A DNA stretch of 64,000 nucleotides. Origin: Oxyruncus cristatus (taxonomy: Eukaryota; Chordata; Aves; Passeriformes; Cotingidae). Shown here piece by piece: positions 26,801-39,600 of the stretch; position 1 is the first letter of the stretch, and every line of letters starts with the position of its first letter. The DNA is taken from assembly GCA_013399855.1 (NCBI GenBank), contig VXAY01012530.1:6687881-6751880 (forward strand), in the 5' to 3' direction. Below the pieces are notes generated by a model that was not told the DNA's origin, searched no databases, and worked only from the letters and a program-made list of their open reading frames with translations. The position numbers and the translations under genes are program-made.

Positions 26801-29800
26801 AATACAGCAGATTAAGAAACCTTGGTCTGGACTAAGAAACAAGGTCCATTTACTCTGATATGATCCATGGTTTCACAACATTGCTTTCTGAAATTAGATA
26901 AAGCTGTTCAATCCTGTACAAAACCCTTCACTGCTTATCTAGCTGTACAGAATTCAAATGAGAAAAAGCTTTTTAAAATAATCTAAAGCGCAGACTTGAT
27001 AACCTTGTTCCACCTACCTTATTTAGCTGTGAAGTTCTGATCCAGTTGTAGGTTCCTCATGACAGTGATCAGGTTAAAGAATATTGCAATAATACATGAA
27101 AAGCCTGTTGTTATTTTCCCCCCGAAAAAGTGTGTTTCTTGGACAGGACTCATGTAACCTTAAAATATACAGTCACTAGACCAGCAATATTTATAGAAGG
27201 AAAATCTGGGGGGGGGGAGGGGGCAAAGGAGTGTGTGTGCTTCATGTACCATGTGTTCAACTTAGAGGGAAAATTAGTTTGATTGTGACCAGTGACTATG
27301 TCCTCATTTTGGGTTATTTTGTACCAGTTCAGACCACAGTTCTGGCCTTCTTGTAAAAGGGTGAGCACAATCCTGTTCACATCCTTGATCTTTGAGAAAC
27401 AGCTTGGCAATGCTGGAAAAAGAAGAAAGGCTTAAAATAAGAAAACATACATCTTTAGACTGGCAGAAGGCCCTCAAATGAGCAGATCCGATGTGTTCTT
27501 CTGGCTTAGCCACCATACCATAAGAAGTTAAGACAGAAAGCAGTAAAATACCAACAAAAACATAAGCAGCAACTAGTCAAAACGGCATCTAAAATCAATC
27601 TGCTCAAAAGCTGCTGCAGCTGTGTTGACTTTATAGCATCCAGAAAACAAACCGAGTTGCAAAGTTATAACTTTACTAATCGCACAGAGCACTGGTACAG
27701 TGCAGTGATGGCTACTATTTTCATAGTAAGGACAAGTTGAGAAACCTCTCGCAGGAGTCATTGCTCTGACACCAAGACTGTAGCTGTTGCCACTGTAACA
27801 GGTCCCCCCTTTCATAACAATCACAGCTGTGCAACAAAGCATTGTGGCCAGTGGCATCTGAACAGTGAGTATGGCACTTGTGCAATATGTTTTATGAGAG
27901 TGGAATAAAGAGCCTTGAAATGAAGGATATTTCACAGATGTTATTTACCATAGCAATGAAAAATTGTAGGAAGAGAAAGTTACTTGAGTACTCCAATGTC
28001 TATGGTCTTTCTCCCTTCTCACAAAGTTAACTGCCACAGGAAATGAAACGTTGAGCAGAGAACAGAGCAAAACCATTTTAGTGGGTTTTAGGGGCCAAGC
28101 GAAAATGCAAGGGACCAAAGTAAAAGTTCATGTAACTTTAGGATTTGAAAGCATAATTGTAAAATACTGTCTTCCAAGACCTTACAAGACCCTTGAATCT
28201 ATTCTTCTACTGAAGATTAATTTCTCTAACAGCACTCTAAGTCTGCTTCTGTGAGAAGCAGACCTTTACCATTATTTTTAATAAAGTTAGAAGACGGAAA
28301 GATAAAGGTTGGAAGAGCAGGCATGCTGAATGTCAATTCAAATGCCTAGATCTACCCAGCATATGGTTTGCCAAAACTATGATTTATTTTATTCCATATT
28401 GATGGAGGAATTAAGCTGCAAAGCTAACTAGTTGATTATGAATAATTGTCACCTAATTCTTGTATTTGCTTTGGACTGCTGGAGTAGAAATGAAAATGAC
28501 TCTTGAATAGCTGGGTCGCTCAGATAAATACATAAACTCAGTTCTCAGTTGAACCACTTGCCAGCAAGACCTGATATGCCACTTCTCCCATTTAATTTGA
28601 TATATCCATACCGAAAAATAGCTGCAGTCATCAAGGTCTGCCTAAACAGCACCTTAAAGCATAATTCATCTAACACATTTTAGATGCATGCTTCCTAATG
28701 CCACTACAAGCTCTGAAATTGGAGGATGTCAATGTCATCTTGAGTCAGAGGAACTATAAGTTAGGAAAAAGTGTTTACTTTATAATGACACATTTATTTA
28801 TAGAAAGGCTTGGATTTGGTAAAGATAATCATGTTTCACAGAGATCCTGTCTGATGAATACAGAGCAAGCAGTGCTAGGAACTGAAATGTTCCGTTAAGC
28901 AGGACAGTGCCTATCAACACAGCTTCCACAGTGAGAAAGAGACTACATTTACATGGCTCCAGCCCTTCACTGATGGAGAGAGAACGACTCCTGAATCAAA
29001 AGTTCAGCCCAGAATTACGGATAACATAATGAAGATGCTAATCCTCTGAAGAAGAGAATGAACAAGAAGTAATTTAGGTATTGATCAGAGAGAAAAAACT
29101 GTGATCTCCCTCTTTTCTGAAATCAGTAGCACAGCTCAGAAGCTGCCACAAGGACCCACCAGCAAGGAAAGGCCAGGGAAAGCACAGCCAAGAGGACTCT
29201 TCACAAAGAATTGTTCAAAGCTGACACAACAGAAATGTAATACCCCTTGGGGTAAATGCACACATGCTAATATTCTTTGAGCTCTGCTCAGAGGTCTTGA
29301 CGGGAGAAGAGATAGGTGAGCCACTCTGAAGTTCCAGACAGGAATACAGAAACTATGGAGGCCAGAGAGTGGTCTAAAGGCCTGACTTGAAGGGGTCCCA
29401 AGCCCATCAGGTTTGTTGACAGAGATGTCAGAACTTAACAGAAAGAAGAGGAGGCAAAAGACAGGATGTACAGTGAAGCCAGTGGACAAATGCTGGGGGT
29501 GGGAGACCTTAATGAGGAGACACTACTATTTTTCAAGCAATTTAAATTCTTCTCAGTGCTTTGAGAAGCCTCTTAAAAGTATCTTCTTTGAGTCCTGGAA
29601 AAGCTGATGTTCAAGCAACACAGACCATAAGCATGTCACGAGAAAAAAGACAGAGGAGGAGGAAAATTACAGGAAAAAATATGGCTTGAATTGAAGAACA
29701 GTCATGAAAGCTGACAGCTGTTTGTGAAATCATTGAAAATGGACATTTATATGCCAAGCAGTATTTTAAGAGCCAGGTATTAATACCTGGGGTTCTCTCT

Positions 29801-31725
29801 TTGTAGACACCAGTGGTCAAAGCCACAAGCAATTGCTCAAAAGCTGGAGGAGGTATCTGCACACTACTCCAGAGTCACTTACGACACTACAGCACAGACA
29901 TACACTCGCAGACAGGTCAAGCACATCCACAGAGTACTGCTCAGCTTACAGGTTAGTTATTCATATGGTACCCTCAGACATATGCTTGACTTGTAATAAC
30001 CTCTGCAGCAAAATCTGAGTAAGAAATCTGTGGCTTTTCATTTTAGCATGCCTTCCCACCTACCTCTTTCCTGATGTCAACATTACTGGTTTTGAGGTTG
30101 TGCAATAAACAGCATCATTGAAAGAATGATGATAGAAGGAATCACTTGGAAGAAAAAAAACAAATCTGGATCATTTTTTGGTAACATTTTACTGTGTCCC
30201 ACAGGTAGCTTCATGGAAAGATGAGTGAGGTAGTCACTGCAGGACAGGATTAGAAACATGACTGGGCTCGATAGTGTGAGTGGGAGAAGGGAGGGGATGC
30301 AATACTTGTCACAGCCAATGCACTGGGCATCTATTCCCTCTGTACAGGGAACTCTATAGCGTATTAGCTTATTCTTGCCAATTAACACAACAGAGAAAAT
30401 CAAAGGCCCAGTTCTGTGACAGAGCAGACATAAGGGCATCCAAAAAGCAGTGATAGCTGAAAACTCTCAACCTATCCAATACACAGCATGGACAGTTTCC
30501 ACGGGACAAGTTCCAGTACACAAATCCTTTTGATAATTACATTCTATGGGGCCAGGAAAGACAGGAGAGCCTTCTTCATTTCACCCATTTGTTAGATTTG
30601 ACACTGCTATTGAATAAGGACATAATCCCTCAGATGCTGAACACATGACTTCTACCAACTTCACATCAGGAGCTGTCAGGAGGACCTTCACCCAAAATAT
30701 AGATTTAGGATAGAAACAAAAATCAAATACTTCAGTAGCACCAGCAGATTATGGAGAGATTTTCAAATAAAACACATTCCACGTGCTTGAGGTCCATTTT
30801 GTCAGCTCTTAAATCTTTTTCTTATTGAAAACTGCTGTTTGCTACAGTATATATGAAGTTTGGATTTTGTTACTCTGGCAGCATTTCAGTATATAAAAGC
30901 ACAACAGAACATGGAATCAAAGTTCTGTAACAAATGAAACTTCATAGGAAATGCTAATATGTATTTCTTTAGGAGAAATTAGTGTGGTAGCAACTGTATG
31001 TCACTTACCTAGAAGGCACTAACCAGTTCCATCCGTAGTTGCCATTTGTCCTCAGTCATTGTTAACAGCCTTCTTCAAACTAACACTTGATAAAAATATT
31101 CTAATGCAGTGCATCATACTGTACAGTTAACACTCAAATAAATAAAACATGTTCCTAAGCATAATAATCTTCTTCAACTACAGGCAGAGCAGTTCCAAAA
31201 TACTTCTAGATTTTATTTTAACTTAAACTTTCTTACAATGCTGTAAAAATAATTGACTTGTGTAAATGAATAAAGATAACTCAAGAATAACATGTGTATA
31301 TAAAACTGTTGTAAAGAAGCCAGCAAATCAATTTCTTTTCATTAGTGTTGCACTGAGAGCACGCCTAGCCAAACGCCCATTCAAAGTCCAGCAAACCAGG
31401 ATCAATGAAATCTGCTTCACTTACTATCTTTGCTTATTTAAACAAACCAAGGGGCGTGGAACGTAACTTGGTGTTCTGTTGAAGGGTTATAAGTACAGAC
31501 CGAAAAAGCAAGTTAACCCTCCAAGGAGGAGGCATGTCTGAAATAAAACAGTGTTTTAGGAAACTATTTTCTGGATCAAGTTTGATAAATAATAGTGCTA
31601 AGCATTCTACTTAAGTTTGAAAACTCAAAGCTTCCTTAACTAAAACAAAATACACCTTTGATAGCTTATATTAATGGGAATGGTAGCTTTACAGAGCATT
31701 GTTTATGAATATAATACATACATCG
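20890..31725. other. Gene-free AT-rich intergenic DNA
   Basis: No gene or clear mobile element recognised. The stretch at about 25660-25940 is GC-richer and open on both strands but has no domain or splice pattern. A G-rich run lies at 27208-27224. If the NEBL 3' UTR runs further than proposed, its end would fall in the last kilobase here (another minus-strand AATAAA is at 31212-31217). Confidence 0.55.
27208..27224. repeat. G-rich homopolymer tract
   Basis: About ten G, one A, then five G, followed by a short GT run. Confidence 0.85.
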
Positions 31726-31746
31726 TGCTGGGTTTAATATTTTATT
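31726..31746 (-). terminator. Candidate distal NEBL poly(A) signal
   Basis: On the minus strand AATAAA occupies 31746-31741. It is followed about 15 nt later by CCAGCA, a possible cleavage CA near 31726, and then by a GT-rich element (GATGTATGTATT). A TGTA element, the type bound by the CFI cleavage factor, lies upstream at 31786-31789. This is the best-arranged signal I found downstream of the NEBL stop, but AATAAA is frequent in such AT-rich DNA. Confidence 0.35.
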
Positions 31747-33915
31747 TGAATGACGATTAATGTTCTGCAAAATAAATTGCTATGTTACATCCACTGTGAC
31801 ATCAACTAAAATGTGAACTAGTTTGCATAGGTTAGTCGTTTGGGCAGCATGATGTTGCTCTAGTCCACCAAAGCTTAAATATTCACAGTGTAGAGGAAGA
31901 AACAGGAATTAAAGCATTTCTACTAAAATATATTTTAATAGCTGGTGTTAACTTTCTGCATAACAAAAGCCAAATTAAGATGATACATCATATGATCCAA
32001 GAGAAAGTTTATCTGTCCTTTGAAAAACAATTGTTACCTCCATAACTGTATACCCCCAAATACAGTACAGTTTTGCAAAATAACTAAAACTTTACACACT
32101 TGAAAGCAAACATAAGCCAAACTGCACAGCGGTTCATTTTTGCTTTTTATATCACACTGCAAAAACCAACAGCTGAGAGAGTTTCCACATCATGCTAATC
32201 AATGTCAATACAGTCATTGCTGTCTTCCAATGGTCTAGCAATTTCTGATAGTAATATTAAATACACAATTGAAATGCTACAGTATAGCTTATTTCCCCCC
32301 CTAAAATAATAATAATTAAACAAATGTCAACAACCACTGGATTACAACTTAAGTACAATATGCAAATTCTATTTATCAGACACAAGAAGCATATGAAATT
32401 CCTTTGAATATACTGTTGTAGTGCAGGCAGTATAGGAAATAGAGCTTTCAGGTTTTCTTTCCAAAGGAGAGATGGGGTTCCTATGGCATAAAGCTGGAGA
32501 AAATCACTAAAGCACTGTAAAATGGTTTATTCTTTATACTGCTCACCAGTACTTTGCATTTGCCAGCACATCAGTTTGGGTAACTTCTTTCAACAGCATC
32601 TTTTGTCTGTTTCAGTATATTATTTAAACATTTACTAACTAAAGCATATTCTATAGTTTAAATGGAGTATTAATCAACTTAATTAAAATCTAAAATTTTA
32701 TACCCTGTACCACCTTCTGCCAAAGACCTCGGTATTCGTCATTTCTTTTCCATTGTACAAGATGACATGCAGTCACTGTACAATAAAAACTAGAATTATT
32801 ACCTTCCCAAGTATTGGAGACCTTCCATATCCCTGAGGAATACTCGGGAGAGACACATTTGTCAAAAACATAATCCATGGGAGGTGATTCTCCGTCAAAT
32901 CCCAATCTACTGAAGTAGTTTATTGTATGTCAAATGTAATCAAGAAAACCCTGTTTCATCAAGATTAAATGCTAATGTTCCATAATGAAAAATTACAACT
33001 GCAGTATCTGTATGTAGCTTTGTTCAGAAAATGAAGATTAGCCAGGCAAGAAAGAGTAATGAAAAGCAAGGCACCCATTTGTTCTTGTATATATGTATGA
33101 ATATGCTCTATGTGGTTTTCTACATTTATACTCGTGTTAGCAAGAATTAAAGAATTCTTTAGAGAATTCTTTATTTCGAAAATGGGAACATGTGAACTTC
33201 CAACCTGAACTTTGGAACACCTTGGGAAATTCAGTTCTGTAAAAGTCCTTTCCTTTCCCCAGAAAAACTGACTACAGGAAGAAAGAACAGTGAGGGGAAC
33301 ATGCTGTGCTAAAAAGGAATACATATTTTAAAGGTGACAAGACAGTATATAACATCTTTTCACACTGCATGTAACAGGCTCCAACATAAGCCTTTTAAAA
33401 CCTGTGCTGGCACAATTTACTTTATGACTTACTTTCCCTATCTTACAGATTTTAGATCTTAAAAAAACATTTTTTTTCATTGCACTCTGATAATTTTGGG
33501 CCTTTGATTGCATTGCTTAGAAAAAATGCTGCATAATGATGCTAAAGTTTGTTTTATATCAAAAAGCAGGAACCATTCCATATAAACATGAATTTCTAAG
33601 CATATGTGACATAAAAAACTTGATTACATGAATGAGTAATTTAAACCAGATCTTAATAATTTTGCTGATATACCATTCTCAAGAGAAATACAATTCTCAT
33701 ACTGTTTTGTTTTCTTCACCTTTTATATTTTCTGTATATTGCTTTAGCTGCTCTGTCAAGCTAATGAATTTTCAAAATTCATAAAGGAAATTTTATTTTG
33801 ATTGTTTAGCATAACATAGTTCTCTAATGTCATCAAATGCCCATTTTCTCATTCACTTGTATACATAAAGTGTTCAACACTGCAAGTTGTCTCCTCATTA
33901 AGGAAGAATGATCGC

Positions 33916-33925
33916 CTATTTATAG
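33916..33925. promoter_or_regulatory. MEF2-type consensus site
   Basis: CTATTTATAG is a full match to the MEF2 consensus YTAWWWWTAR. It lies in the putative 3' UTR of NEBL, a muscle gene in this family. Such matches arise by chance in AT-rich DNA; function is not shown. Confidence 0.25.
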
Positions 33926-36292
33926 GTGGAGACTCTCTTCTTTTGTAAGTCCTAAAAACTGCAACTTGATCCAATATATCTATTCTCTAAATTTTATTGG
34001 GTTAACAAACTGTCATCTTGTTTCTATTGTTGTCAGCATTACACAGCTAATAGAGCAGCAACCAGCAAGTGACAGCCAATTGTGCCTCAGGCATCATTTG
34101 AAAAATTTGCTACCCAGCACAAGATGTAATTCCTCTCCTTGCTGTTGATGGCTGATGATGAAAACCAACACAGAAGCAGACTGCTTTTTTCAGAGCTTCT
34201 AGCTCAGCATATCACATCAGCCTTTTGAAAAAGCCATTTCACTTGTAAAGTTTGCTAATTTCACATAGATGTCACCAGTAATGCATAAGGATCTGTTGCA
34301 GCAGCAGCTCCTTACGCAAAACTTTCAAGAATTTTAAATGACAACAGTCAGCTATAGAGATTGGATATTTACAATAGTGAATCTCTGGTTTTAAACCATA
34401 TTTTTTGAAGTTAAATGCTCCTGGACAGCTTTAGCCTTGGAATTAGGCTGCTGACAGTAAAGCCCAGGCAATTCCATAGCCAGGGACATTTTTTTTTTCT
34501 TTTTAATGCAGTCATTCCATTCTGCTTGGCAGTTGGAATCAGCCCCAAGTTAGCAAAACCCAAAATAAATTGCACAAGCTTTCCAGTTCCTAATTGTATG
34601 CAAAAATAGAACATGCAGGTATTTGCATTGACAACTTTCAGTTGACATAACAAATCCATACTGCCATCCTTATTCTTTAAATAGATATTGCTAAGTTGCC
34701 TACTTTGTGAAATGAGAAATACAAAATTGTCTATAAGCTCTATATTTAATTCTACTTTAAAAATTTTAGAAATGGCAGAAGGCCAGTGCAGACTCAACAT
34801 TCTGAGGGTTACTACAAACTTCTCTAACTTCTCTAGCACACGGTTGAGCTCCACAAATTATATTATCAGGAAAAACATTTTCTGCATCTGAATCCACATG
34901 AGTAAGTTCCCACATGAATCTTTAACTCTTTTGTCTTTCCTCCCAGCATTTCTTCCTGGGAGGGAATGCATCATTCAGTCAAAGTAAAAGCAAGTTCCCT
35001 GTGACCCAAGCCTGCTGACACAGTCCCTCTTACAGGTCCACTATGTCACCACTTGTTTGATCCTCTCCTCAGCCTCACAGACTGAGACCTGGATCTCTCA
35101 GTTCTGACCATAATGTTAACAGATACCAAATAGCATATGTGAAGGTTTGTCAGCAGAATATTTTTAATGTTTTCTACAGATGGCTAAACTGAAACATAAT
35201 GGCACAGAATATGTTGGACTTCTGTTTAGCTTTCCCTTCAGTGTCAGTTATGAGAAAGATCAAGTCAGTAAAAGAAAACATAATATTTCTCCATCATTAA
35301 ACATTTGGCAAGCGTACAACCCACTGTTGGATCATCAAGATTTTTTGAGTAAACTGAAGCAATAGGTCATTGATCTGAAATGCACTACAATAAACAGAGC
35401 TCTCCTCCACTCCTCAATGGAGGCATAAGTATTTCTGAAGCAGGGGGAGGTACATTAGCTCATCAGCAAAGCAGCCATTAAGCGAGCTACCTGTGGTAGG
35501 TAAGTAAGGAGGGACGTGACTGCAGGCTTTGTGTGACTGCACAGCACTGAGGCCTCACACGGGATACTTATTTACAGCAGTACAAGTGAAGGTAAAGGAA
35601 TTAACATGAATTATTGGTTGTACGTTGCCCTAGTGGAAGCTTCTATTTAAATGCTAGTCATTACTAGAAGGAAACAGAAGAGTTGACAGGTTTTATACTT
35701 TAGATAGTCTTTGCAAGGAATCTTCTGTGGAAAAGATACTGAAAAATCATTAACCTAGACATGGATCTAACTGGTGGGTTGGGATGCAAGCAAAGCAGAT
35801 AGGTCATTTGTAAATAAGAAAAAATGGGTAATCCAGAAATAAATGTGGGTATGCAAGAGTCAGGAAAATTTTGCTGTTAAAATGGACCTGTTTACTGTAA
35901 GGCTGCTGGGCAGTAGGGGATTTTATTGGCTTTTTTACTGGCATATTACTTGTCATTATTTCAAATGACTGAATTATCTACTCAACATTTTAATTTTTAT
36001 TAGGATGCTAACTGCTCAAACATTAAACACCTCCCTAATAATTTGAAGATGTGTTCAAACTCAGTGTGTTAACCTCCTGTGACTTCAGAGTGCCAGAAGT
36101 GCATCAATTTTATGGTTGTTTTTATAAAGAGAAATAACCTCTTTGATGTGTAGGGGAAAGGTATTTCCCCTTTACAGGTAATTGACCAAAGTTTTTATAG
36201 GATTGGCAGCACCAGGCTTCCATATATGTTTTTCATTTTGAGAGAGCATGATTATAAGGCATGCTATTTTCAAAGCTCTGAGCTTCTTGTGG

Positions 36293-36298
36293 TTTATT
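36293..36298 (-). terminator. Possible proximal NEBL poly(A) hexamer
   Basis: Minus-strand AATAAA about 170 nt after the stop codon. The sequence after it (CCACAAGAAGCTC) lacks a clear GT-rich downstream element, so it would be a weak site. It would give a very short 3' UTR. Confidence 0.2.
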
Positions 36299-36464
36299 TA
36301 TCTTTACTTTAAAGAACTCTAAATTGGATTCCGAGTGAGAATGCAAACTGTTATAGCAGAGATAACGTAAGGACCATGTACTCTTAAAAGATTCTTCTGA
36401 CTTTTTTCTAAAAGGTTAGACTTTGAGTAAATCATAATAAAGCTCAAAGGAGTAGAGACAAAAA

Positions 36465-36641
36465 TTAGTTAACAAACTCAATATAATTTGCTGGAAGCAT
36501 TCCTGTTTTCCCAGTTCTCTGAACAGTACCATACATCCAGCCATCATCAATTGGTTGCACATTGATGATATAATCACCATCCCTGAAGGAAACTTCATCT
36601 TCATCTTGAGCACTGTAGTCATACATAGCTCTATATGTTCT
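36465..36641 (-). CDS. NEBL: NEBL last coding exon: C-terminal SH3 domain and stop
   Basis: This exon encodes 58 residues and TAA (36465-36467), starting in phase 0 after the acceptor TTTCTTTCCTTCAACAG. It is a complete SH3 domain: [19 protein letters not shown] is the first strand with the ALYDY-like motif and acidic RT loop, GWMYGTV holds the conserved Trp of the ligand groove, and [11 protein letters not shown] gives the Pro and Tyr of the 3-10 helix region and the protein C-terminus. The EFVN end and the RTYRAM start fit nebulette rather than nebulin or LASP1. In the family this domain binds proline-rich Z-disc and cytoskeletal partners such as titin, myopalladin, zyxin or palladin. An upstream in-frame Met (MFSFLQQ) is only read-through into the intron and not a start. 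Confidence 0.97.
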   Translation of the reverse strand, partial: RTYRAMYDYSAQDEDEVSFRDGDYIINVQPIDDGWMYGTVQRTGKTGMLPANYIEFVN

Positions 36642-39600
36642 CTGTTGAAGGAAAGAAAACAAGGCTGTAAAGTCTCAAGTCTCAACAGAGATAGATTCCT
36701 TCTCTTTGCACAAAGATGAAAAGAGAAGGAAAAAAGAATAAAGGGAGCAAGGCAGAGAGCAAAATCACAAGTTACCTGTTGAAAAGGAACGGTACTCTCT
36801 CCACCCTGTCAAAAATACAGTGAATACTGAGTAGCAAAATAATTATTTTTGTTAACCTATATTGTCCAAAGACCTCATGCAAACAGATTTCAAGCCATTC
36901 ACTGCATCTTGAAATATTCTAATTGTTGTTTCATTTATTCACTGGTAACAGTTCAATACATCCAGCCACGGCTAGGTGTGCTTCTACTTCCCATTTGCAT
37001 GGTTCCCAAATAGCTTCTCCTATGTCTTCACTATAAAAAGAAACACAGTTTTCATCCAGGTCATTAACTTTGCTATCTCACTAAATGTCTTTCATTTCAT
37101 TAGGATTTTACCCTGAATTAAGAATTATGATACACTATTACCTAAGTAAAAAACAAGATTTCAAAAGGTCTGTAAAAATATTTTTATGAATACTCAATTT
37201 TTCACATTAGATAAAATGTTCTCTTTAGCACATAAAGTCCCATTATTAGCTAAGCCAAATTTCTCTACAGCTCTGCCCACTCTAAGCCAAGGCATCAAAT
37301 TTTTTTCTCTATTTTTCTAAATAGAGTATTTTTTTTCACTCATAACCAATAAAATGCTATCATTTTACACTGGAATTCAAAGTGGATTTTCAAATTCATG
37401 GGGAACAGTCTCCCTTTGTGTCTTCACAAAAGAAAAAAAATAGCTCATTTTAAAATTCCCAGGAGTACCTTCCTTTTTTTACCCTGGCTCTCAAGAGAAG
37501 TCAAGAGCAGTTCAAGCATCACTGATAGTATTCAATTTCCCTTTTGGTAATTTTTGCTATATTATCATAAGTAGCAGAAATTTTCTGGTAGAATGATTTG
37601 AAGAGAAAAAAAGGTAAAAACAGTCAATGCTTGAGTTATGCGTAGTATTATTGTCTGAACCTTTCAATAGACAGCAAACTTTGTTCTGCTACCCAGATCA
37701 GGAAAACAGTTCTGGATTAGTTTTAGTACATATCATATATGGTTTTTTGAGGGTTTTTAGTAAAACTGTTTCCTGAAAAGGTAGAGACTGCTCCACACAG
37801 AGTAAGGAGGCCATTTATTACATGTTGGAAACGTGGAATTATTTAATCCAAACACTATAAGGCAATTTATCATTTCTGTTCCCATGCTAGAAATACACTT
37901 TTTGTTTTGATTTGCCTTTATAATTGGTAGTGCAGATTAAACAGTTTAGAGAATCAATTCCTGTTCAAACAATGGAGACCATTGGAGACCACCTTTCCTG
38001 ACAAGCCTACTCTGAACTATATTTCAGTCTTACTCTGCATAATTGTTCTCTGCAGTGCCTTGTAATTTTGCTGCCCTACAGGCTGTGACCAAGACTAATT
38101 TTCAACCAGAGGTTCCTAAACGTCTTCCAAGTGTTCATGGGAGGTGATGAAAAAAAGTATCATCGTTTATGCACTACACCCAGCAACTAATTGGGTGGGT
38201 TCTATCATCACCAAAAATTCCTTAAAGATTCATCAACTAGAGAACTAGCAGTCAGAAGACCCTCTGCCTTTGAGAACCTTATTTTTTTCAATATTTCAAC
38301 TGATCTCTCTAAACTAACTCCGAAAAAGCAGTGAAAAACATGCTATTACAACAAGTTCAGCAGCAGTTAGCCCTTTAAAAAATTTATTTCAAAAGAGGGT
38401 CCATTTAAGAAAAATGGTAATAAATCTATATCTGGCATAAGACAGCAAATGTATTTTGCTCAGAGCCATGCTTATATGTCTCCCTTAAATGGGCAAAGAC
38501 TAGTAGAAGAGATTAAATGTTTTATTAAACTAACACAAAATTGGAAAAATAGAGAGTTCTTGCTCACTCATCCTTAGAGCACCGTGGCAAAGGACATACT
38601 ACTGCTGTCTCCTTAAAGGCAGCTTGTTTACATCACTGTGGTGGCACAGTTGTGAAGACAAGCTGGTAATTTCAAACTTCAAAAGAATTTATTAGGGTCC
38701 TAAATGCTGCTGAGAAACCTAAATTTACGGGCTTAACACCTAATTAGGTGCTAAATGGCTGTCAGGAGAAATCTCCATAATAATCCTGTTAGCATTTAAT
38801 GCCTAATTATCACTGCAGAGTGTAGTCTGGGCTATATATTTGAGAATTACAGTGCCTAAAGGACTCAAAGCAGGGATTTTTAAAATGTATTTTAGTGAAT
38901 TATTCCTCTGTCAGTAGTGAGTTTAGCAGCTATTGAGTCCAACAGGTTGTAAGAAAAGTTTAGAGCTTTGTAAAACTCACTTATTTCTCACTTCCTCAAA
39001 GGTCTATCTCACAACTATTGCTTAGACAAAACAGTTAAGTCCTGTGCATATGAAGAACTGAAGCCCAACTATTATATTCTCAGCTCCCCAGCTAGATCTG
39101 AACTGACAGATACATTTTTCCACTTCATCCACTAGTTTATACTTATTCTATGGATGGCTTCTTGCAAGGAGCAGTACCTGTTGCAGAATCCTTTCACATA
39201 CAGCAGATATCAAGGAAACCCAACTTGCAACGAGAGTTTTGTTTTCCTATCACTTTTAGATATCTGGAGGTGTGTAATTTTCCAAGGAGGCAAACAGCCT
39301 GCAGGCATCTGTTATAAACACTTTGTAATCTGAACAACAGTTTAATTCAGACCATTATGCAGAACTGGTCACAGAAAGCGAGCAATAGTTAAGAATCAGA
39401 AAAGAATGCAACTTATCTGGGGAAAAAAAAAAATCTACCCAAAGATTGTGTTAGAATCATGCCTCACACAAAACACAGCTCAAAATGAAATAAACCAAAT
39501 TTTGAAACTGTAGAAATTAGAAAAATTCTGTTTCTCAGTATAGGAGATTGGTGGACAAGATTATAAAATGAATTTTTATCTTTTGGGGACAATGATTTGA

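Larger units (their letters stand above)
31726..36464 (-). other. NEBL: Putative NEBL 3' untranslated region
   Basis: The sequence after the NEBL stop codon has no further exon signals and no convincing open frame. It is AT-rich and continues without a recognisable transposable element down to about 31726, which suits a long unique 3' UTR. Minus-strand AATAAA hexamers lie at 36293-36298, 35996-36001, 35932-35937, 33993-33998, 33792-33797, 32919-32924, 32526-32531 and 31741-31746. I prefer the last as the distal end because of its flanking elements. The end point is inferred; a much shorter UTR is equally possible without transcript data. Confidence 0.4.

Noticed and set aside
32690..32905. 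71-codon minus-strand frame with protein-like composition in the NEBL 3' UTR
   Set aside because: Not homologous to anything I know, too short to stand alone, and it follows the NEBL stop codon.
36416..36685. Longer minus-strand open frame across the SH3 exon in another frame, and Met-started read-through of the SH3 frame at 36662
   Set aside because: The SH3 frame is a spliced exon starting at 36641; the upstream Met lies in the intron before a clear acceptor, and the other frame has no domain.
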